Positions 34,030-42,381 of a stretch of 64,000 nt of DNA are shown here, one piece after another. Below the pieces are notes generated by a model. It saw only the letters and a list, made by a program, of their open reading frames with translations, searched no databases and was not told where the DNA came from. Source of the stretch: Bacillota bacterium (GTDB lineage: Bacteria > Bacillota > Clostridia > Oscillospirales > Ruminococcaceae); assembly GCA_023439835.1 (NCBI GenBank), contig JAEXUW010000013.1:1-64000 (forward strand), in the 5' to 3' direction. The position numbers were made by a program, and so were the translations under genes. Position 1 is the first letter of the stretch; each line of letters starts with the position of its first letter.

Positions 34030-34058
34030 TTGATTTAATCAGGAAAATGTGGTACTAT
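34030..34058 (+). promoter_or_regulatory. Promoter of the small gene at 34082
   Basis: TTGATT (34030-34035), 17-bp spacer and TACTAT (34053-34058) with extended-10 TGG. Confidence 0.65.
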
Positions 34059-34081
34059 TTTTTTAAGGAGCAGTGATTTAT

Positions 34082-34246
34082 ATGGATGAAAGAAACCACA
34101 CAGAGCCTCAAAACACCAACAAACCGAAAAAGAAAATCAGAAGCTTGAGCCGAAAAGCGTTGATTAGGCTTGTTATTACATGGATAGCGGCAATATTGTC
34201 AGTGGTGGTGCTTGTTCTTTATTATAAAAACATTTATAACACCTGA
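34082..34246 (+). CDS. Small single-pass membrane protein
   Basis: 54 aa. A charged N-terminus (DERNHTEPQNTNKPKKK), a basic patch, then one membrane helix (about 29-48, LVITWIAAILSVVVLVLYY). ATG with AAGGAG upstream and its own promoter support a real gene. Not recognised; a small stress or envelope protein is possible. Confidence 0.7.
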   Translation: MDERNHTEPQNTNKPKKKIRSLSRKALIRLVITWIAAILSVVVLVLYYKNIYNT

Positions 34247-34327
34247 TGATAAATAATACAAGTCAATTTTTAAAGCATCAAGCGGCACTTAATTTATAAT
34301 AAAAGTATTTTAGTGTCTTTTAAATAT

Positions 34328-34358
34328 AACCTCTTCGTAATTTTCGGGGAGGTTTTTT
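34328..34358 (+). terminator. Terminator
   Basis: AACCTC pairs with GAGGTT and is followed by a T run. Ends the transcript of the small gene at 34082. Confidence 0.65.
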
Positions 34359-34406
34359 GTATTTTTCTGCCCTGAATGCAAATTATAACATTCGGGGGAT
34401 GATTAT

Positions 34407-35084
34407 ATGCTAATAGTGTTTTTCAGAGCGATAATTTTATACATGATTATTATTTTTGCGATACGACTGATGGGGAAAAGACAGCTTGGTGAGCTTCAGC
34501 CGTCAGAGCTTGTGGTGACCATACTCGTTTCAAATGTCGCTACTCTTCCCATTGAGGATGTAAATATACCGATGCTCATGGGAATTGTCCCGATTTTAAC
34601 AATAGTTTGCCTTGACGTTTTTATGTCAGGGCTTAGTCTAAAATCAATACGGATAAGACGCTTGGTTTCAGGTTCGCCTAAAATCGTGATTAAAAGCGGG
34701 GTGATCGACCAAAAGGTGTTGAGAGAGCTTCGCTTTTCGGTGGACGATCTCATGGAGTCGCTTCGCTCACTTGAAATATTTGATATAAGCGACGTGCAGT
34801 TTGCTGTTGTTGAAACGACCGGAAGCGTCAGCGTTTATCAAAAAGCGGAAAAGCAGCAGGCAACCGCCGAAATGCTTGGTATAAAGAATAAATCACGAAA
34901 TCCGCCTTTGATTATTATCGACGACGGAAAGCTGGTCGCTAACGCACTTGATAGTATCGGAATGGGCACAGGCTGGTTAAACGGTGTTTTATCGGACAGA
35001 GGCGTTACGGTAAACGACGTTTTTCTTCTCACCGCCGATGAGACCGGCGCCTTTTATTTAATCAAAAAGGAGCAACAGAAGTGA
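34407..35084 (+). CDS. DUF421 membrane protein
   Basis: 225 aa. Three N-terminal membrane helices and a C-terminal domain of the DUF421/YetF type: GKRQLGELQPSELVVTIL (about 24-41) is the family hallmark, with IIDDGKLV and DVFLLTADETG later. Its function is unknown; spore-associated relatives exist (YetF and paralogues). Overlaps the next gene by 4 bp. Confidence 0.88.
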   Translation: MLIVFFRAIILYMIIIFAIRLMGKRQLGELQPSELVVTILVSNVATLPIEDVNIPMLMGIVPILTIVCLDVFMSGLSLKSIRIRRLVSGSPKIVIKSGVIDQKVLRELRFSVDDLMESLRSLEIFDISDVQFAVVETTGSVSVYQKAEKQQATAEMLGIKNKSRNPPLIIIDDGKLVANALDSIGMGTGWLNGVLSDRGVTVNDVFLLTADETGAFYLIKKEQQK

Positions 35085-35458
35085 AGAGAGTTGTAATATG
35101 CGCAGCTATAATATCGGTTATCATACTGTCATCAATAGGCTCGCTTTTTATACTGAAAACACAGAATGAAAAAATCATCGAATATGTTGACGAGGCTATT
35201 TTGTTGTGGAAAAAAAACGAAACCGGGGAAGCCCTCGAAAAAATAGATGAGCTCAACCGGTTTTGGCAAAAATATTATATTCGAATTTCTTTCATAGTTC
35301 AAAATGATAAAATGGAGAATATAAACACCTCAGTGGCGAAGCTTAAGCCGCTTGTTATCACGGGAAACGAGGAGTTCTATGCGGAATGTGAAAACATAAA
35401 GCTGCTGCTTGAAATGATATATGATAGTCAGTTTCCGTATCTTCACAGTATAATTTAA
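35081..35458 (+). CDS. DUF4363 family protein
   Basis: 125 aa. N-terminal membrane anchor (VVICAAIISVIILSSIGSLFIL), then a helical domain (EAILLWKKNETGEALEKIDEL, WQKYYIRISFIVQND) typical of DUF4363. GTG start overlaps the DUF421 stop (GTGA), so the two are translationally coupled. DUF421-DUF4363 is a recurrent Clostridial pair. Its stop overlaps the convergent nrdR stop. Confidence 0.85.
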   Translation: MKRVVICAAIISVIILSSIGSLFILKTQNEKIIEYVDEAILLWKKNETGEALEKIDELNRFWQKYYIRISFIVQNDKMENINTSVAKLKPLVITGNEEFYAECENIKLLLEMIYDSQFPYLHSII

Positions 35459-35907
35459 TTGTTTTTTTCGCTAAGTTCAGAAATAATACTAATGAAGCTG
35501 TCAACGTCTGAAAAGTCCTTATAAACAGAGGCGAATCTAACATAAGCGACGAGGTCAAGCTTCTTTAACTCGGAAAGAATCTTGTCGCCGATTTCGACGG
35601 TTGTTGCCTGAGTTTTCATCTCGTTGGCGTAGGTGTTTTCAATATTATCGACAAGCGTATTAACATCATCAAGGCTGATAGGTCGCTTTTTTATTGCTGA
35701 TAAAATACCGGCAATAAGCTTCATTCTATCGAAGGGCTCAAAGCTCCCGTCACGTTTAAAAACCATTAGCATTGGCTTTTCAACTATTTCATAGGTGGTG
35801 AATCTTCGCTGGCAATTCGTGCATTCACGGCGCCTGCGCTTTTTCTCCTCGCTTGGGCGTGAATCGATTACTTTTGTATCCTCAAAGCCGCAAAACGGAC
35901 ATTTCAT
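35455..35907 (-). CDS. nrdR: Transcriptional repressor NrdR
   Basis: 150 aa. The N-terminal zinc ribbon MKCPFCGFEDTKVIDSRP with a second CTNCQ, then the ATP-cone domain. Represses ribonucleotide reductase genes in response to nucleotides. ATG at 35907 with AGGGGGAG upstream begins exactly at the zinc ribbon. Convergent with the DUF4363 gene, sharing 4 bp. Confidence 0.96.
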   Translation of the reverse strand: MKCPFCGFEDTKVIDSRPSEEKKRRRRECTNCQRRFTTYEIVEKPMLMVFKRDGSFEPFDRMKLIAGILSAIKKRPISLDDVNTLVDNIENTYANEMKTQATTVEIGDKILSELKKLDLVAYVRFASVYKDFSDVDSFISIISELSEKNN

Positions 35908-35981
35908 GGGTGCTCCCCCTTTTAATAAGCTGATATAATCTTTGATAATCAGTTTATCACAAAAAGTGCCTGTTTGCAAGC

Positions 35982-36329
35982 TTACATATGCTTTCCTACA
36001 ATAAAATCTTCTGTTATATCACGCAGACTTATCGGCGTGACCAAATTATCACACAAGAGGTCAAAAAGCTCCTTAGCGTACTCGTACTTTGTTGTAATAC
36101 CCGTGATTTTCTCGCTTTCACTGTTTCCGAAAAGTGAGCTTTTAATTTCGATACCGTAGCATGGGACGACGCTGTCATCGATTTCACATTCGTTTTGAAT
36201 TAAACGATATGTAATGCGACCGTTTGCCAGAGTTTCAGAAATAATCTCCCTTTCGCCGTTGTTAGAGGAAACCGTGATAGGTTTCTCAAAAATTGCTGTG
36301 ATTTTTTCTGCTGCAGACAATTTCAACAC
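35982..36329 (-). CDS. Small unknown protein, probably DUF6514 family
   Basis: About 115 aa. GRITYRLIQNECEIDD and CYGIEIKSS give a strand-rich core; a C-terminal helical part contains LVTPISLRDITEDFIV. Resembles the small DUF6514 family of Clostridia. Start is unsure: GTG at 36329 or TTG one codon later. No catalytic motif is evident. Confidence 0.55.
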   Translation of the reverse strand: MLKLSAAEKITAIFEKPITVSSNNGEREIISETLANGRITYRLIQNECEIDDSVVPCYGIEIKSSLFGNSESEKITGITTKYEYAKELFDLLCDNLVTPISLRDITEDFIVGKHM

Positions 36330-36495
36330 ATCCTTATCAGTATTTGGTAATTAAATTATTACACAAAATTCCTAATAAAGGAATAGTAAATTATCGCAGT
36401 ATGTTTTAGCATTCGACAAATTATTAGTAAGATATAATGACACATACAGACATATTTTATACATAATTACCTATTCGAAAAAAATTCGTCAGACC

Positions 36496-37287
36496 TTACA
36501 AATGTTCATGAATGATATCTCTAAAATAGGCTAAATTACGAGATAAATCGTCATATTCTTTATAGCAATGCGAATACAGCTCCAAAATTATACTTCCTGT
36601 ATATGAATAATTATTTAATTCTTTAACGAAATTAACGAAATCTAACTTTCCTTCACCGACTAAAAGACAGTCGCCTTTATCGCCGTAATCGCTTATATGT
36701 ATATGCGAAATATTTTTCCCGACGGCATGAAGAAAATCATAGGGGTCATAACCGCGTCTGACAGCCTGCTTTGTGTCAAAGACAATTTTCGCCTCATCGC
36801 CAAGCTGCTCTATCATTTTTTTAAGAAACTCAAGACTCCCGCCTGTACAGCGAGCAACGTTTTCCTGAGCGACGGTGACACCAAATTCACAGCCAAGCTG
36901 ATACAATTTTTGATATCTTTCAAAATAAAGCTCATCAGGGAAGTTATTAACATCCTTGTTACCATGAAAAACGAAGATTTTTGCGCCGAGTTTATTCATG
37001 ATTTCAAAATACTTTTTGTAATAGTCTAAAATGTCAAAAAATCGGCGTGGATATTGTGTAAAAAACATAAGAGGTTCAATGCCACAGGTGTATGGGTGAA
37101 TTGACGAAACATTCATTCCGTGGCTGTCGAGGATGATTTTCAGCTCGTCAATAAAGGGATTCTTCAGCTCACAGTCACTGTTCAAAAATATTTCGACAAG
37201 GTCAACGCCTCTGACGGCAAGCTCATACAGAGCCTCCTCAGTATATTTAGGGTAAAGGCTTGCGGTTGAAACGCCGGCGGTAATCAT
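36496..37287 (-). CDS. Sugar phosphate isomerase/epimerase (AP-endonuclease-2 fold)
   Basis: 263 aa TIM barrel. FHGNKD, AQENVAR (metal Glu), VFDTKQA (metal Asp) and HIHISDYGDKGD with ILELY are the AP_endonuc_2 family metal sites. Such proteins act as inosose isomerases, tagatose epimerases or related enzymes; the substrate is not readable here. Stands alone with a ribosome-binding site AAAGGAG. Confidence 0.8.
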   Translation of the reverse strand: MITAGVSTASLYPKYTEEALYELAVRGVDLVEIFLNSDCELKNPFIDELKIILDSHGMNVSSIHPYTCGIEPLMFFTQYPRRFFDILDYYKKYFEIMNKLGAKIFVFHGNKDVNNFPDELYFERYQKLYQLGCEFGVTVAQENVARCTGGSLEFLKKMIEQLGDEAKIVFDTKQAVRRGYDPYDFLHAVGKNISHIHISDYGDKGDCLLVGEGKLDFVNFVKELNNYSYTGSIILELYSHCYKEYDDLSRNLAYFRDIIHEHL

Positions 37288-37351
37288 AAAAGGCTCCTTT
37301 CGTGAGCAGATATTATTAACTAATTATACAGTTGAAAGTGAAGAAAGTCAA

Positions 37352-37385
37352 ATGAAAAAGGCCCCCCGAAAAGAAGCGGAGAGCC
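37352..37385 (-). terminator. ldh terminator
   Basis: On the minus strand, GGCTCTCCG pairs with CGGGGGGCC and is followed by a T run, just after the ldh stop. Confidence 0.65.
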
Positions 37386-37391
37386 GTTTTG

Positions 37392-38336
37392 CTAAATATC
37401 AAGCTGAGCAATAATTTCCTTTAAAAGCGATGCCGAATTTTCAAGCTTAGCTTGCTCGTCGCAGTCAAGCGGAATGTCAAGCACCTTTTCAACGCCGTTG
37501 CTTCCGACTATTGCGGGGATTCCCATATAAACGTCGCTCAAGCCGTAGTGATTATCGACAAGACAGGAAACAGGCAGGACGGAATGCTGATTTTTCACAA
37601 TGCACTGTGCAATTCTAGTCACCGCCATTGCGATAGCATAATAGGTCGCGCCCTTTCTTTTGATAATTTCATATGCACTGTCACGAACGTTTGAATATAT
37701 TCCATGAAGGTCACGCTCTGAGCATTTTCCGTCAATAGAACAGCAAAACCCGTCGAGGTCTATTCCGGACACGTTCGCACTGCTCCATACCGGAAGCTCA
37801 CTGTCGCCATGCTCGCCGATAATGAAAGCGTGAACACTCCTGCTGTCTACGCCGAGATGCCCGCCCAGAAGGTATTTTAGTCTTGCTGTATCAAGCACAG
37901 TTCCCGAGCCTAAAACTCTGTTAGACGGAAAGCCCGAAACCTTTTTAGCCACATAGGTCAGAATATCCACAGGGTTTGACACAACTAAAATAATTCCCTC
38001 GTTGTTGTATTTAATAAACTCGCTTACGATTCCTTTTGTAATTTTTGAATTTTGCTTAACAAGGTCAAGCCTTGTCTGGTCGGGCTTTTGCCCCCCGCCG
38101 GCGGCAATGATTGTCAGATAACAGTCATGAAGGTCAGAATAAGTGCCGGCATATATGTTCATGGGTGAGGCGAAAGGAAGCCCGTGGTTTAAATCCATTG
38201 CCTCTCCTACTGCTTTCTCGTGGTCATAATCGAGAAGAACCATTTCTGAGAAAAGCCCGCTTTGAACAAGTGAAAAGGCACAGGTTGCACCGACATAGCC
38301 GCATCCGATAATTGCACATTTTTGAATATTAATCAT
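37392..38336 (-). CDS. ldh: L-lactate dehydrogenase
   Basis: 314 aa. Reduces pyruvate to L-lactate, regenerating NAD+. Rossmann loop GCGYVGATCA (8-17), DLNHG (near 49), substrate Arg in KPDQTRLDLV, NPVDILTY, and the catalytic His in IGEHGDSE (near 178). Q rather than the malate-type Arg at the specificity loop supports lactate. ATG at 38336 is used for AGGAAG eight bases upstream. Confidence 0.92.
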   Translation of the reverse strand: MINIQKCAIIGCGYVGATCAFSLVQSGLFSEMVLLDYDHEKAVGEAMDLNHGLPFASPMNIYAGTYSDLHDCYLTIIAAGGGQKPDQTRLDLVKQNSKITKGIVSEFIKYNNEGIILVVSNPVDILTYVAKKVSGFPSNRVLGSGTVLDTARLKYLLGGHLGVDSRSVHAFIIGEHGDSELPVWSSANVSGIDLDGFCCSIDGKCSERDLHGIYSNVRDSAYEIIKRKGATYYAIAMAVTRIAQCIVKNQHSVLPVSCLVDNHYGLSDVYMGIPAIVGSNGVEKVLDIPLDCDEQAKLENSASLLKEIIAQLDI

Positions 38337-38444
38337 TTTACGCACTTCCTTTTCTATTAATCTATTTTTCACTCAAAAACAAGAATAATTCTAATTTTTA
38401 TTTGGAATTGTATACTAAAATAATATCATATTAATTACCGAAAT

Positions 38445-39191
38445 TCAATCCGCCTGAACATTAAAAGGACAGCTTTTTGTGAAATAATTTATTCCCGCCT
38501 TTAAAGCCTGTGAGTGCTGAAGCTTTCTTTCAATGCGGTAAAGCCTGTTTCCCTTTTTAAAAAGAGCGCCTGTTTGTTTGAAGCGAAAGCTGACGCCGCT
38601 TTTTATACATTGGTTACGCAAAGATAAAATCCATGAATAATCGCACATTCGTGCCTCGTCGCCTGATTCACCCCCAGCAACAACCATTTCAATTTTCGGT
38701 GACAGATAGGGCGAAAGGTCAATGTGAGAAAGAAGAGGCTCACACACAATCATCTTGTGCTTTATCGGCGCTTTAATAAATATTGGAAGCCGAAAATCCG
38801 CCCTGTCCTGATTTTCGACGGTACAGCAAATAGTTACATTTTCATAGCCCTCGCCCCAGTCTTGAGGGACACATTCTAAAAAGCGATGAATTCTTTTAGT
38901 AATAATGAGAAACCTAAGGTCAGAGCGGCGCTTAATCATCTGCCATGCTTCGTCACGCCACTGGTCGCCCTCTTCAACAAAAAAGTCAGAGGTGAAGCAG
39001 GTATATACGTAGTCGTCGGTCATCAGCTTATAAAAACCATACCTGTCCTTTCTGACGGGGAGGTCGAAGCAGGAGTTTTTTGTGACAACAAAGCTAGGCT
39101 TGCCGTGTTTTTTGTCAGTGCGATAAACATAGCAGTTTTCGCAGCCGGCACTGATTTTATGACAGCCATGCCATAGATTCCACATTGCCAT
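38445..39191 (-). CDS. DUF5131 family protein (phage Gp37/Gp68-like)
   Basis: 248 aa. Starts with MWNLWHGCHKISAGCENCY, a Cys-rich motif (C-X6-C-X2-C) like the radical-SAM-related phage Gp37/Gp68 family, and continues with FFVEEG, LIITKRIHR and AGGESG. The family is often mobile. No activity is established. ATG is chosen for the plausible GGGG upstream. Confidence 0.75.
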   Translation of the reverse strand: MAMWNLWHGCHKISAGCENCYVYRTDKKHGKPSFVVTKNSCFDLPVRKDRYGFYKLMTDDYVYTCFTSDFFVEEGDQWRDEAWQMIKRRSDLRFLIITKRIHRFLECVPQDWGEGYENVTICCTVENQDRADFRLPIFIKAPIKHKMIVCEPLLSHIDLSPYLSPKIEMVVAGGESGDEARMCDYSWILSLRNQCIKSGVSFRFKQTGALFKKGNRLYRIERKLQHSQALKAGINYFTKSCPFNVQAD

Positions 39192-39402
39192 AATGTTACC
39201 CCACTTCTTTTTGATAAAATTATACAGCAAAAATCAGAGAATTTCAATATCAAAAAGAATAAATGTTCGGATTTTTAAAACAACAGCAATGCACATCCGT
39301 CAATATACACAAGAAAATCATAAAAGTTTGTAATATTGTATGAATTTACGCTAAGGGTATTGCAATCTCAAAATAATTGATGTAAGATGAAATTGTAATA
39401 AA
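39192..39402. other. Intergenic region with iclR promoter
   Basis: TTGCAA (39360-39365), 17-bp spacer and TAAGAT (39383-39388) form a plausible promoter for the IclR gene; nothing else recognised. Confidence 0.5.
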
Positions 39403-39426
39403 GAACAGCGTTCTGAAATACAGAAC
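39403..39426 (+). promoter_or_regulatory. Three-half-site operator, copy 1 (before iclR)
   Basis: GAAC-agc-GTTCTG-aaata-CAGAAC: a 17-bp palindrome (39410-39426) with a third half-site GAAC four bases ahead. Identical layout at 40240-40263 and 40296-40319. Position just after the iclR promoter suits autoregulation. Confidence 0.75.
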
Positions 39427-39444
39427 GCAGAACGAGGCGGCTCG

Positions 39445-40197
39445 ATGGAAGATAAAATAAAAGTTAAGTCTTTAAAAAAAGCGCTTGACATTCTCGAATG
39501 CTTTTCGATGGAGAAATCCGAGCTTGGAATAACCGAAATCAGCTTGATGCTTGACCTTAATAAAAGCAACGTTCATAATATAATAACAACCTTTGAGGAA
39601 TGCGGCTATATCGAACATAATAAAGAAAACGGAAAATATCGGCTTGGGCTAAAAATTCTTCAGCTGTCGCACATAGTTTCAAGGAGCATGAGCTTTCAGA
39701 GTATTATCAGAAAAAGCGTCAGTGCACTTTCAAAAGAGATTGATGAGATTGTTTATTTTGGTATTCCCGACGGTGAAAGCGTAATGTATATGGACGCTGA
39801 GTTCCCCGAAAGAGCATTTAACATCCGCTGGGTTCAGGGAATGACAGCACCTCTCGTCTGCACCTCTATCGGGAAGGCGATGCTCGCATATATGGACAGT
39901 GATTTTGTCAATGAAGTATTAAAAAAGCCGCTTGTCAGATACACCGAGGATACAATAATTGAGCCTGATAAAATGCGGGAAGAGCTTTTGAGGACGAGGG
40001 AAAGAGGCTTCAGCCTTGATCTTATGGAGCATGAGTATGGTGTGAAATGCGTGGGCGTTCCAGTTTTTGACCATAACAACAGGCTTATCGGCGCACTCAG
40101 CACAACAGGGCCTTCACTCAGGTTTTCTGATGATAAGCTTGAATTGTTTGCAAAGCTTTTGAAAAACAAGGCGAAGGAAATTCAACAGACTATATAA
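39445..40197 (+). CDS. IclR-family transcriptional regulator
   Basis: 250 aa. N-terminal winged helix-turn-helix (KALDILECFSM, SNVHNIITTFEECGYIEHN, about 10-60) and C-terminal IclR effector domain (GMTAPLVCTSIGKAMLAY, RGFSLDLMEHEYGVKCVGVP, RLIGALSTTGP). It probably binds the three operators around it and controls the downstream sugar operon; effector unknown. GAGGCGG lies before the ATG. Confidence 0.9.
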   Translation: MEDKIKVKSLKKALDILECFSMEKSELGITEISLMLDLNKSNVHNIITTFEECGYIEHNKENGKYRLGLKILQLSHIVSRSMSFQSIIRKSVSALSKEIDEIVYFGIPDGESVMYMDAEFPERAFNIRWVQGMTAPLVCTSIGKAMLAYMDSDFVNEVLKKPLVRYTEDTIIEPDKMREELLRTRERGFSLDLMEHEYGVKCVGVPVFDHNNRLIGALSTTGPSLRFSDDKLELFAKLLKNKAKEIQQTI

Positions 40198-40239
40198 TAT
40201 GCGGAGGGTTTACCCTCCAAATATATTAACGCTAATTCT

Positions 40240-40263
40240 GAACAGCGTTCTATAATACAGAAC
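40240..40263 (+). promoter_or_regulatory. Three-half-site operator, copy 2
   Basis: GAAC-agc-GTTCTATAATACAGAAC. A TATAAT (40251-40256) lies inside the palindrome, so bound IclR could cover a -10 element. No consensus -35 is visible, which also allows activation. Confidence 0.75.
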
Positions 40264-40295
40264 GAAGCTTCTCAATATTTTTTAATTAATATCAA

Positions 40296-40319
40296 GAACG
40301 ATGTTCTATAATACAGAAC
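40296..40319 (+). promoter_or_regulatory. Three-half-site operator, copy 3
   Basis: GAAC-gat-GTTCTATAATACAGAAC, 56 bp after copy 2 and again with TATAAT (40307-40312) at its centre. Confidence 0.75.
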
Positions 40320-40386
40320 AATTATGAAATATATAACAAATATAAATTCGCAAAATAATCAGATAATATTAGACAGGGGGATGAAA

Positions 40387-41385
40387 ATGCATCAGAAAAA
40401 TTTTGTGATGAAGAAATGCCCGACTTCAATGTGCCACGCCTCAACGCTTTTGAAAACAAAGGACGGTATACTTTGCGCTTGGTTCGGCGGTTCAAAAGAG
40501 GGGAAACCAGACGTCGGAATCTGGCTGTCGTCAAACAAAGACGGAATTTGGAGCGAACCGGTTTTGTTTTCTCATGAAAATGAGGCACACTGGAACCCGG
40601 TGCTTTTCAGAACAGACACAAGCGAGATATATCTGTTTTATAAAATCGGCGAAAAAATTGACAGCTGGCGCACAATGCTTTCACACTCAAGCGACGATGG
40701 CAAAACATGGTCAGCCCCGCATGAGCTTGTAAGTGGTGACAGAGGCGGACGAGGTCCTGTAAGAAACAAGCCGATTAGACTTTCTAGCGGAAGAATTCTG
40801 GCGCCGGCTTCATTAGAGGACGGAATATGGAGTGCCTTCGCAGATATCTCAGACGACGGGGGAAAAACATGGCGCAAAAGCGGTGAGGTTGTCATTGAGA
40901 ATTTAACGGCAAGCAAAACGGAGAAAACAGTTTCTGAAAGTTCAATCCCTGTCAGCGAGCAGAGCTTTTATGGAAGAGGTGTAATTCAGCCGACATTGTG
41001 GGAAAGCTCACAGGGGAAAGCTCACATGCTTTTGAGAAGCACAGAGGGACGTATTTACAGAAGTGATTCATCAGATAATGGCGAAAGCTGGACATATGCA
41101 TATCCGACGAATCTTCCAAACAATAACAGTGGCATTGATCTTGTGAGGCTTAAAAACGGTGATTTATATCTCGTTTCAAACCCTGTCGGTGAAAACTGGG
41201 GGAAAAGAAGCCCCATATCGCTTGATGTTTCAAAAGACAACGGGGCAACGTGGGAGCGTGTTTGTGACCTAGACAGCGGCGACGGCGAGTTTTCATATCC
41301 CGCGATAATAACAGATGAGGAAAGACTTTATATAAGCTATACTTTTAAACGTGAGAATATTGCGTTTCACGAAATTATTCTTTAA
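40387..41385 (+). CDS. Sialidase-fold (BNR/Asp-box) protein, likely cytosolic
   Basis: 332 aa six-bladed propeller family (BNR_2). Four Asp-boxes are visible: SSDDGKTW, SDDGGKTW, SSDNGESW and SKDNGATW. The N-terminus CHASTLLKTKDGILCAWFGG is the family hallmark. No signal peptide, so it probably acts inside the cell on an imported substrate or intermediate. It need not be a sialidase: the fold serves other sugar-acid hydrolases and lyases. ATG at 40387 is preferred because AGGGGG ends six bases before; an ATG at 40324 abuts the operator. First gene of the operon. Confidence 0.75.
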   Translation: MHQKNFVMKKCPTSMCHASTLLKTKDGILCAWFGGSKEGKPDVGIWLSSNKDGIWSEPVLFSHENEAHWNPVLFRTDTSEIYLFYKIGEKIDSWRTMLSHSSDDGKTWSAPHELVSGDRGGRGPVRNKPIRLSSGRILAPASLEDGIWSAFADISDDGGKTWRKSGEVVIENLTASKTEKTVSESSIPVSEQSFYGRGVIQPTLWESSQGKAHMLLRSTEGRIYRSDSSDNGESWTYAYPTNLPNNNSGIDLVRLKNGDLYLVSNPVGENWGKRSPISLDVSKDNGATWERVCDLDSGDGEFSYPAIITDEERLYISYTFKRENIAFHEIIL

Positions 41386-41422
41386 GCTTCGACAAGTATT
41401 CAGGTAACACGACAAAATATGT

Positions 41423-41428
41423 TATAAT
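41423..41428 (+). promoter_or_regulatory. Possible internal promoter
   Basis: Extended -10 TGT-TATAAT (TATAAT 41423-41428) before the lyase gene, without a clear -35 and without an IclR operator. Confidence 0.4.
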
Positions 41429-41445
41429 ATATAGGAGGACAATAA

Positions 41446-42360
41446 ATGGAAAATAATTTTCCGGGCGGGGTATGGCCGGTTATGCTCACCCCCTTCACCG
41501 CTGATAACAAGGTGGATTTTGACGGGCTGGGAAAGTTGACTGACTGGTATATTCAAAACGGTGCGTTTGGGTTATTTGCGGTTTGTCAGTCAAGCGAAAT
41601 GTTCTATCTTTCTCTTGAGGAAAGAACCGAAATTGCCGATTTTGTTGTAAAAAGAGCGGCGGGGAGAGTTCCGGTAATAGCGTCAGGGCATATTTCAGAC
41701 AGTATGGAGAATCAGGCTAAAGAACTTTGTGAAATCGCAAAAACCGGTGTTGATGCCGTTATACTTATCACAAACAGGCTTGCTAAAGAGGATGAAAGCG
41801 ACGAGATATGGCTTTCAAACCTTGAAAAGCTTCTAAAGCTGATTCCAAAGGATATTAAGCTCGGTTTTTACGAGTGTCCTTATCCTTATAAAAGAGTAAT
41901 GTCAAAGGAAATGACAAAAGCGGCGGCAGAGTCGGGAAGATTTTATTTTCTAAAGGACACCTGCTGTGACATCAATCAGATTAAGGACAAGCTTTCGGTA
42001 ATAAAAGGAACAAACCTAAAGCTTTATAATGCAAATACCGCTACACTCCTTGAATCATTAAGAGAAGGTGCGGCGGGGTACAGCGGAGTTATGGCAAGCT
42101 TTCAGTGCAGGCTCTACGCAAAGCTATGTGAAAAATACATGGATAAGGGGATTGAGCCGCTTTCTGATATATTGACAATAAGCGCACTAATTGAACGACA
42201 GTATTATCCTGTGAACGCAAAGTATTACTTACAGCAAAGGGGGGTTATGAAGGAAATTGTTACACGCGTCAGGGAGGCGGACGGACTGACTGAAACCTTC
42301 AAGGAGGAAGTCAGAATGCTTTCAAGAATCACACAACAGACGGAGAAAAATTATTTATAA
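41446..42360 (+). CDS. Dihydrodipicolinate synthase/N-acetylneuraminate lyase family protein
   Basis: 304 aa. A class I aldolase/lyase: WPVMLTPFTAD N-terminal motif, Schiff-base Lys170 in FYFLKDT, and a Tyr in FYECPYPY (about 141-148). The pyruvate-contact GTTGE motif of true DapA is replaced by CQSSE (about 47-51), so lysine synthesis is unlikely. Probably cleaves or forms a 2-keto-3-deoxy or related sugar acid. Second gene of the operon. Confidence 0.82.
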   Translation: MENNFPGGVWPVMLTPFTADNKVDFDGLGKLTDWYIQNGAFGLFAVCQSSEMFYLSLEERTEIADFVVKRAAGRVPVIASGHISDSMENQAKELCEIAKTGVDAVILITNRLAKEDESDEIWLSNLEKLLKLIPKDIKLGFYECPYPYKRVMSKEMTKAAAESGRFYFLKDTCCDINQIKDKLSVIKGTNLKLYNANTATLLESLREGAAGYSGVMASFQCRLYAKLCEKYMDKGIEPLSDILTISALIERQYYPVNAKYYLQQRGVMKEIVTRVREADGLTETFKEEVRMLSRITQQTEKNYL

Positions 42361-42381
42361 TTAAACAGTGGAGGAATTAAT

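Noticed and set aside
39410..40319. CRISPR-like array
   Set aside because: Three spaced palindromes with unequal spacing; they are operators, not a repeat-spacer array, and no cas genes are present.
41446..42360. Lysine-pathway DapA
   Set aside because: The GTTGE motif is not conserved and the gene lies in a sugar operon, away from other dap genes.
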